The notes below the pieces were generated by a model. It was given only the letters and a program-made list of their open reading frames with translations, was not told the DNA's origin and ran no database searches. From Thermomicrobium sp. 4228-Ro (GTDB lineage Bacteria > Chloroflexota > Chloroflexia > Thermomicrobiales > Thermomicrobiaceae), in contig NZ_JAPFQM010000001.1 in the NCBI RefSeq assembly GCF_026241205.1, forward strand, positions 434,001 to 498,000: a stretch of DNA of 64,000 nt, in the 5' to 3' direction. A program made the translations under genes and the position numbers. Below, in pieces: positions 58,691 to 64,000 of the stretch. Position 1 is the stretch's first letter; every line of letters begins with the position of its first letter.

Positions 58691-58727
58691 AGGCCGGAGT
58701 CGGGGTCACTCCCACTCCGGCCTTTTT
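58691..58727 (+). terminator. Rho-independent terminator after aceA
   Basis: AGGCCGGAGT ... ACTCCGGCCT (10-bp perfect stem, 13-nt loop) followed by TTTT, 8 bp after the aceA stop. It separates aceA from aceB, implying that aceB has its own promoter or receives reduced read-through. Confidence 0.9.
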
Positions 58728-58781
58728 CCGCTACACTAGCCCCAGCGGATCGCGTCGTCACCAGGTGAGGGAGGATCAGGT

Positions 58782-60353
58782 ATGGGTCAGGAAGTGCGCG
58801 TCGTCGGCCCGGTCACCGAGGAGTTCGCCGAAATCCTCACCGAACCGGCGCTCGACTTCGTCGCTGCCCTCCACCGCGAGTTCAACCCCCGTCGACTCGA
58901 GCTCCTCGAGCGGCGTGCCGAACGACAACGCGCCATCGATGCCGGGAAGTTTCCCGACTTCCTGCCCGAAACCGCCCACATCCGCGAGAGCGAGTGGCGG
59001 GCCGCTCCCGCACCGCCTGACCTCGAAGACCGCCGCGTCGAGATCACGGGTCCAGTCGACCGCAAGATGATGATCAACGCCCTCAATTCCGGTGCACGGG
59101 TTTTTATGGCCGATTTCGAGGACGCCCTCTCTCCGACCTGGGCCAACGTCGTGCAGGGCCAGATCAATCTGCGCGACGCTGTCCGCCGGACGATCAGCTT
59201 CGAGAGTCCCGACGGACGGATCTACCGTCTGGCCGAGAAGACGGCGACCCTCGTCGTCCGCCCGCGCGGCTGGCATCTGGTCGAGCGCCATGTGCTCGTC
59301 GACGGGGAGCCGATCTCGGCGAGTCTGTTTGATTTCGGCCTCTACTTCTTCCACAACGCACACGAACTCCTCGCTCGTGGCTCGGGCCCGTACTTCTACC
59401 TTCCCAAGCTCGAGAGTCACCTCGAGGCGCGCCTCTGGAACGACGTCTTCAACTTCGCCCAGGATCGGCTCGGGATCCCACGCGGCACGATCCGCGCGAC
59501 CGTCCTCATCGAAACGATCCTGGCAGCCTTCGAGATGGACGAGATTCTCTGGGAACTGCGCGACCATGCTGCTGGACTCAATGCCGGTCGCTGGGATTAC
59601 ATCTTCAGCGTCATCAAGAAGTTCCGTCGCCACCGGGAGTTTCTCTTGCCCGACCGCGCGCAAGTCACGATGACGGTTCCCTTCATGCGCGCCTATACCG
59701 AACTCCTGGTGCGCACCTGTCATCGTCGCGGCGCCCATGCGATCGGCGGCATGGCCGCGTTCATCCCCAGTCGCCGCGATCCGCAGGTCAACGAAGTCGC
59801 GCTCACCAAGGTTCGCGAGGACAAGGAGCGCGAGGCGAACGACGGCTTCGACGGAACCTGGGTCGCTCACCCTGATCTTGTCCCGGTTGCCATGGAAGTC
59901 TTCGATCGTATCCTCGGCGAGAAACCCCACCAGAAGGAACGGCTACGTGAAGACGTGCGCGTGACCGCTCGCGACCTGCTCGACGTGCGCGTACCGGGTG
60001 GGCGGATCACTGAGGCAGGTTTGCGGAACAACGTCAGCGTCGCGCTGCAATACCTGGATAACTGGTTGCGTGGCCAGGGGGCCGCGGCGATTTTCAACCT
60101 GATGGAAGATACCGCGACCGCCGAGATCTCGCGGGCACAGCTCTGGCAGTGGCGCTACCATCGCGCCGAGCTGGACGACGGCCGTCCGGTGACCGCGGAA
60201 CTCTACCACCAGATCCGGGACGAGGAACTCGCCAAGCTGGGCGGAGAGCAGGCTGGCCGACTCCGCGAGGCCCGCGAGATCCTCGACCAGCTGGTGCTCG
60301 CGGACGACTTCGTCGACTTTCTGACCTATCTGGCCTACGACTACATCGACTGA
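58782..60353 (+). CDS. aceB: Malate synthase A
   Basis: 523 residues. Condenses glyoxylate with acetyl-CoA to malate, completing the glyoxylate shunt with aceA. Landmarks: [97 protein letters not shown] (metal Glu/Asp), [34 protein letters not shown] and the catalytic Asp region [22 protein letters not shown] 58782 follows GAGGGAGGATCAGGT. Followed by a 210-bp gap to the convergent Nudix gene. Confidence 0.95.
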   Translation: MGQEVRVVGPVTEEFAEILTEPALDFVAALHREFNPRRLELLERRAERQRAIDAGKFPDFLPETAHIRESEWRAAPAPPDLEDRRVEITGPVDRKMMINALNSGARVFMADFEDALSPTWANVVQGQINLRDAVRRTISFESPDGRIYRLAEKTATLVVRPRGWHLVERHVLVDGEPISASLFDFGLYFFHNAHELLARGSGPYFYLPKLESHLEARLWNDVFNFAQDRLGIPRGTIRATVLIETILAAFEMDEILWELRDHAAGLNAGRWDYIFSVIKKFRRHREFLLPDRAQVTMTVPFMRAYTELLVRTCHRRGAHAIGGMAAFIPSRRDPQVNEVALTKVREDKEREANDGFDGTWVAHPDLVPVAMEVFDRILGEKPHQKERLREDVRVTARDLLDVRVPGGRITEAGLRNNVSVALQYLDNWLRGQGAAAIFNLMEDTATAEISRAQLWQWRYHRAELDDGRPVTAELYHQIRDEELAKLGGEQAGRLREAREILDQLVLADDFVDFLTYLAYDYID

Positions 60354-60563
60354 GCACCAGCACAGGGTTGCCCCGCTCGGACGAGCTGGTGGAGCAAGTC
60401 GGCGAGTTCAACCAGCTCGCGCCGGGCACGACGGACACGCGCGCAGCGAGACGGATCGGCCCAACAGCGGTTCGTGCGCCGTCAGGGCCCGGGGGAGGGC
60501 GTGATGCGGTGCGGGTATCGCCGCCACGGTTCACGGCGGTACTGACCGTTTCCAGAAGGCCTC
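60354..60563. other. Non-coding gap with inverted repeat
   Basis: Between convergent aceB and the Nudix gene. It holds a 9-bp inverted repeat (CGAGCTGGT at 60382-60390, ACCAGCTCG at 60411-60419, 20-nt loop) and a small GCCGCC...GGCGGT repeat near 60525. No T-runs. I see no gene in it. Confidence 0.4.
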
Positions 60564-61295
60564 TCACGCGCGCAGGATCAGCGGCTCGGTTTTCTCGCCT
60601 CGTAACCAGCGTTCGAGCGTCGTCAGCATGGCCAGCCAGTAGCCTCGCCGTCCTGGGATGAGATCGTCCCGCCGGAGACGCGCGTGCGAGCGTGCGGAAC
60701 GGTCGAGTTCCCCGCCCGCCTGCCACAGTACCGACCCGTTCGCTTCGTCCTGCGCCTCCGTGAGCAGGAGACGGAGATCGTGGCTCGATACCGCATACAC
60801 AGTCGAGACCTCCCGGTGATCCGCCAGGATCCGCGCTGGTAAACACGCCATCGAGCACGCATAGAGCTCCTGGATCTCACGGTCGATGACACCGGGTCCC
60901 GTCCCGACCGACCAGCGCCGGCCCAGCCAGTGCACCGCCTCGGGTTCCACGTCGAGACCGAGTTCCTCCCGAAGCTCGCGGAGGACAGCGCGCCGCGGCC
61001 TTTCAGCATGCGGAGCAGCCGGAAGATATTCGCCCGCGCGGAAATGCCCACCGACACTCACGTCGACCTTGCCGGGCATCGTATCTTTCGTCCAGCTCCG
61101 GCGCTGGAGCAGCACACGGAACTGGTCGCCTTCCCATGACACGATCCAGAGATGGAAAGCCGGATGCCACAGGCCGAGGCGGTGGACCTCCCCGCGAGGC
61201 ATGACCAGTCCCACCAGCGATCCGTCTTCCGCCAGGACATCGAACGGCTCGTCTTGGGGGTCGGTCGTCGGTTCTGGGTGCTCCACGAACTGCAC
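60564..61295 (-). CDS. Nudix hydrolase
   Basis: 243 residues from GTG 61295 (GGGGAGGAGC upstream). The Nudix box is present but split by a short insertion: GGHFRAGEYLPAAPHAERPRRAVLRELREELGL, with the REx2EE metal-binding helix intact. HPAFHLWIVSWEGDQFRVLLQRRS is typical of the YfcD/IDI-like Nudix group. Hydrolyses nucleoside diphosphates linked to another moiety; substrate not deducible. The C-terminal 90 residues are unlike other family members I know. Divergent from csaA. Confidence 0.85.
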   Translation of the reverse strand: MQFVEHPEPTTDPQDEPFDVLAEDGSLVGLVMPRGEVHRLGLWHPAFHLWIVSWEGDQFRVLLQRRSWTKDTMPGKVDVSVGGHFRAGEYLPAAPHAERPRRAVLRELREELGLDVEPEAVHWLGRRWSVGTGPGVIDREIQELYACSMACLPARILADHREVSTVYAVSSHDLRLLLTEAQDEANGSVLWQAGGELDRSARSHARLRRDDLIPGRRGYWLAMLTTLERWLRGEKTEPLILRA

Positions 61296-61369
61296 GTCGC
61301 AGCTCCTCCCCGTAGGTGGACAGGCTGCACCAATGGTAGGCTATGGGAGGGCTGCAGGAGGCGGTACGT

Positions 61370-61714
61370 ATGGAGCAGAAGCCGTTCATCGATATCGACC
61401 TGTTTCAACGCGTCGACATGCGAGTGGGGCGCATCGTCGCGGCCGAACCCTTTCTCGAGGCTCGAAAGCCATCGTACAAGTTGACGATCGACTTCGGGCC
61501 GCTCGGCCTCAAGCGATCCTCGGCAGCGATCCGCCCCTGGTACGATCCGGAAGACCTGGTCGGCCGGCTGGTCGTTGCAGTGGTCAATCTCCCAGTGCGG
61601 CGTGTCGCCGGGTTTCCTTCCGAGGTGCTCGTCCTCGGTGCCATCCAGCCAGACGGCCGGGTCATCCTGCTCCAACCCGACAGCGAGGCCGCCCTCGGCA
61701 GCCCGATCGCGTAA
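61370..61714 (+). CDS. csaA: CsaA-type tRNA-binding protein
   Basis: 114 residues from ATG 61370, with AGGAGG 8 bp upstream. tRNA-binding (EMAP/Trbp111-like) OB fold: DLFQRVDMRVGRIVAAEPFLEARKPSYKLTIDFGPLGLKRSSAAI, YDPEDLVGRLVVAVVNLPVRRVAGFPSEVLVLGA. CsaA forms dimers and has been described as a secretion-related chaperone in Bacillus and as tRNA-binding in others. Stand-alone gene, divergent from the Nudix hydrolase. Confidence 0.93.
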   Translation: MEQKPFIDIDLFQRVDMRVGRIVAAEPFLEARKPSYKLTIDFGPLGLKRSSAAIRPWYDPEDLVGRLVVAVVNLPVRRVAGFPSEVLVLGAIQPDGRVILLQPDSEAALGSPIA

Positions 61715-61812
61715 ACCGCACACACGCCGCTGAGCGTGGAGCGGCGCGCCAGAAAGCCGCTCCGCACGGGGCGCGCCCCTCTCGTCGCGTCACACCGTTC
61801 ACTCTCTTCGCG

Positions 61813-61875
61813 TTGGATCGGCTCACCACCTTGTGGTATACTAGGTGACGGGAGGTAATGAATATTTGTTCATAA
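61813..61875 (+). promoter_or_regulatory. Promoter and palindromic operator of the MFS gene
   Basis: TTGGAT (61813-61818), 18-bp spacer, TATACT with extended TGG (61837-61842). Just downstream, TAATGAA-TATTTG-TTCATAA (61856-61875) is a 20-bp AT-rich imperfect palindrome, unusual in this GC-rich DNA. It is typical of MarR/TetR-type repressor sites over drug-efflux genes. Confidence 0.6.
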
Positions 61876-61897
61876 CTGGTAGGATTGGAGAAGTTCA

Positions 61898-63532
61898 ATG
61901 AACGATCGGTCATCTCGACGCTGGCTCGGGCTCGCCTCGCTTGCGCTCGGTCTGGCGATGATCATCGTTGACGCCACCATCGTCAACGTCGCCATCCCCA
62001 GCATCATCGCCGACCTGCGTCTCCAGCTCACCGATGCCGAGTGGGTGAACACCGTCTACTCGCTGGTCTTCGCTGCGCTTCTCGTCACAGTCGGACGACT
62101 GGGCGACCTGTACGGACGCAAGCGGATCTATCTCCTGGGTCTCGCCCTCTTCGTCGCTGCCAGTTTGCTTGCGGCGAGTGCTCCCACCGGCTCTCTGCTC
62201 ATCGCAGCGCGTGCTCTCCAGGGCGTCGGCGCCGCGATGATCCTCCCCTCGACCCTCTCCAGCGTCAACGCGATGTTCCGTGGTCGGGAACGCGCCATCG
62301 CCTTCGGTATCTGGGGCTCGGTAATCGGTGGTATGGCGGCACTCGGTCCACTCCTCGGGGGCTGGTTAACCACTGATTTCTCTTGGCGATGGGCCTTCTA
62401 CATCAATCTCCCGATCGGCCTCGTGGCCGGAACCGTCGCCTTGTTGACCGTACCAGAGACGCGTGACACCCGAGCAGCGCGCGGCCTGGACCCGATCGGC
62501 ATCGGGACCAGCGCGCTGGGCTTTGCAGCGCTGGTGTTCGGCCTCATCGAAGGTGAACGCTACGGCTGGTGGCGTCCGACCGAGACGTTTCGCATCGGTT
62601 CCTGGGAATGGCCTTTGCAGGCGGTATCACCCGTACCCGTGGCGCTGGCGCTCGCTGCACTCCTGCTTCCGGTCTTCGTGCTCCTCGAGCTGCGGCGCGT
62701 CCGGAACGGCCAACCGGTCCTGCTCGATCTCCGCCTCTTTCGCTATCGGAGCTTCCGCTGGGGGAACCTCGCAGCGCTCATCGTCAGCCTCGGCGAGTTC
62801 GGCATCGTCTTCGTGCTGCCGTTGTATCTCCAGGCCGTACTCGGCTACACGGCGTTTCAGACCGGACAGATCCTGCTCGCAGTCGCACTCGGCGCCTTCC
62901 TGGGTGGTCCCACAGCAGCCAACTTGGCGCAGCGGTTCGGCGCACGCCAGGTGGTCCGGGCTGGCATGCTGCTGGAGGCCGCTGGCCTGCTCCTGCTGGT
63001 CCCCTTCCTTGCCCCGGATACCCATGGATGGCGGCTCGCACCAGCCCTCTTCGTCTACGGACTCGGCGTCGGTCTCGCTACCGCGCAGTTGACCTCGGTG
63101 ATTCTCGCCGAAGTCCCGACCGCACAATCCGGTCAGGCATCGGGGACTCAGAGCACCACCCGCCAGGTCGGCGCGGCACTGGGCATCGCTATCCTCGGTA
63201 CCATCCTCGCCGCCACGCTCGCCAGCGGTACCGAAATGCGTCTCATCGAGCGTCTCGGTCTTCCCGCCGAGCAAGCGGCCACCTTGGCTCGTGCCACCAA
63301 GCAGTCTGCCGGACAGATCCTCGTCCAGTTCCGCACACAGCCGGGCAGCGAGGCGATCGTCCGCGCGATCGAGGACGCGTTCACCGAGGCCGCCCGCCGG
63401 ACCGCCATCGTTGCGGCGGCCTTCATCGCTGTCGGTTTCGTCGCGAGCTGGTTGATTCCGGACATCCGACCGGGTGAGGAGCCAGCGACCGGCACCGCAC
63501 CGAAGGAGGCGGCCGCGGAGGCACGACACTAG
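61898..63532 (+). CDS. MFS multidrug efflux transporter, DHA2 (EmrB/QacA) family
   Basis: 544 residues, about 14 predicted helices. Motif A variant GRLGDLYGRKRIYLLGL between helices 2 and 3, helix-1 motif IIVDATIVNVAIPSI, motif C-like GSVIGGMAALGPLLGGWLTTDFSWRWAFYINLPIGLV. Fourteen-helix DHA2 proteins expel drugs, dyes or organic cations by proton antiport. The C-terminal 60 residues are a cytoplasmic-periplasmic loop and final helix (AAFIAVGFVASWLIPDI). Starts at ATG 61898 with a promoter/palindrome just upstream; 4-bp overlap with convergent uppP. Confidence 0.92.
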   Translation: MNDRSSRRWLGLASLALGLAMIIVDATIVNVAIPSIIADLRLQLTDAEWVNTVYSLVFAALLVTVGRLGDLYGRKRIYLLGLALFVAASLLAASAPTGSLLIAARALQGVGAAMILPSTLSSVNAMFRGRERAIAFGIWGSVIGGMAALGPLLGGWLTTDFSWRWAFYINLPIGLVAGTVALLTVPETRDTRAARGLDPIGIGTSALGFAALVFGLIEGERYGWWRPTETFRIGSWEWPLQAVSPVPVALALAALLLPVFVLLELRRVRNGQPVLLDLRLFRYRSFRWGNLAALIVSLGEFGIVFVLPLYLQAVLGYTAFQTGQILLAVALGAFLGGPTAANLAQRFGARQVVRAGMLLEAAGLLLLVPFLAPDTHGWRLAPALFVYGLGVGLATAQLTSVILAEVPTAQSGQASGTQSTTRQVGAALGIAILGTILAATLASGTEMRLIERLGLPAEQAATLARATKQSAGQILVQFRTQPGSEAIVRAIEDAFTEAARRTAIVAAAFIAVGFVASWLIPDIRPGEEPATGTAPKEAAAEARH

Positions 63533-63999
63533 CGCACAGCGATCAGCCACACCAGGATGCATGCACCGAGCAGGAATCGGTACAGGACGAACACCCCAGT
63601 ACTATGTCGTTGCAGGAAGCGGAGCAAGAAAGCGATGGCGAGAAAGCCGGTCACGGCTGACCCGACCATGCCGACGAGAAAGAGCGTCCGCTCGCTCGCT
63701 GGAAGGCCAGTGCGCAGCAAGTGCATCGTCTCGAGCATCCCCGCACCGCCGATCGCCGGGATGCCCAGCAGAAAGGAAAACCGGGCTGCAGAGGCACGCT
63801 GGAAATCGAGGAACAGACTCGCCGTGATCGTACTCCCGGACCGCGACACGCCAGGTAAGAGGGCCAGCGCTTGCGCCAGACCGACGAGAAAACCGTCCCG
63901 GAGCCGGAGGTCGGCGAGGGATCGCGACTGTCTCCCAGCTCGCTCGCCCAACCAGAGCGCGGTACCGAGGCCGATGAGGAGCACGGCAGTGAGGGCGAT
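63529..63999 (-). CDS. uppP: Undecaprenyl-diphosphatase (N-terminus outside window)
   Basis: The frame is open to the window edge, so the gene is cut; about 156 C-terminal residues are visible. The catalytic motif LLPGVSRSGSTITASLFL (GxSRSGxT with essential Arg/Ser) identifies UppP/BacA, which recycles undecaprenyl pyrophosphate for peptidoglycan synthesis. Four to five membrane helices remain, ending in VFVLYRFLLGACILVWLIAVR. The GTG at 63984 is internal. Confidence 0.93.
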   Translation of the reverse strand: MALTAVLLIGLGTALWLGERAGRQSRSLADLRLRDGFLVGLAQALALLPGVSRSGSTITASLFLDFQRASAARFSFLLGIPAIGGAGMLETMHLLRTGLPASERTLFLVGMVGSAVTGFLAIAFLLRFLQRHSTGVFVLYRFLLGACILVWLIAVR

Positions 64000-64000
64000 C

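Noticed and set aside
1-64000. CRISPR arrays, insertion sequences, prophage or integrated element
   Set aside because: No repeat-spacer pattern, transposase, integrase or flanking direct repeats were seen; gene composition is uniform across the window.

Overview
This is a GC-rich (mid-60s percent), densely packed bacterial chromosome segment of about 64 kb. It has no rRNA, tRNA, CRISPR array, transposase or phage gene that I could recognise. Gene content suggests a thermophilic aerobic member of the Chloroflexota, class Thermomicrobia (Thermomicrobium/Sphaerobacter-like). The pointers are a ba3-type oxidase, a two-domain protein disulfide oxidoreductase, many GTG starts, frequent ATGA/GTGA stop-start overlaps and strict operon packing. 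This assignment comes from protein character, not from a database search.

Layout. 1-4.0 kb: end of a thiamine-diphosphate enzyme gene, then a leftward ba3 cytochrome oxidase operon that includes a 44-residue subunit IIa gene. 4.1-8.8 kb: ABC-2 exporter with a cobalamin adenosyltransferase, dCTP deaminase, and an LCP-family cell-envelope protein. 8.8-13.5 kb: argS, a sugar nucleotidyltransferase, and a TPP-riboswitch operon of two TenA paralogues, the first interrupted by an in-frame TAG. 13.9-19.4 kb: lipoprotein plus FTR1 iron permease, a hydantoinase/oxoprolinase family gene, and rpsU. 19.7-26.7 kb: a HTH gene, an unknown gene and a divergent ureABC set, facing a leftward run of DUF1989, two agmatinase-family ureohydrolases and a zinc-ribbon FabF. 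26.8-34.9 kb: Mrp, an NnrS-like membrane protein, folC and potABCD. 35-41 kb: HD phosphohydrolase, methyltransferase, and an operon DUF1684-pepA-YjbQ-XRE-sulfurtransferase preceded by a short ORF and a terminator. 41-49 kb: DUF255 thioredoxin-like protein, acetamidase/formamidase family, selB, PIG-L deacetylase, D-Ala-D-Ala carboxypeptidase. 49.2-53.1 kb: FMN-riboswitch ribD-ribE-ribBA-ribH operon. 53-55.4 kb: a selenoprotein disulfide oxidoreductase coupled to a FAD oxidoreductase. 55.4-64 kb: DUF72, LysR regulator facing glyoxylate-shunt genes aceA and aceB, a Nudix hydrolase, CsaA, an MFS efflux pump, and uppP (cut by the window edge).

The strongest non-routine observation is a selenoprotein. 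Two apparently separate short genes at 54637-55356 are one reading frame interrupted by TGA. The TGA sits exactly where the first Cys of the second CxxC active site belongs (UxxC). It is followed by a hairpin with a bulged U and an AGGUU loop, resembling the bacterial SECIS element, and selB is in the same window. Other leads are the amber codon in tenA, a urease alpha subunit with all metal ligands but a remodelled substrate loop and flap and no accessory genes, the possible guanidino-nitrogen gene cluster beside it, a zinc-ribbon fused to a ketoacyl synthase, and a promoter/short-ORF/terminator module ahead of the pepA operon.

Promoters are recognisable and uniform: several strong candidates follow TTGAC(A/G)-17 bp-TAGNNT. 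All function calls come from reading translated sequences and recalled family motifs. No searches were run.
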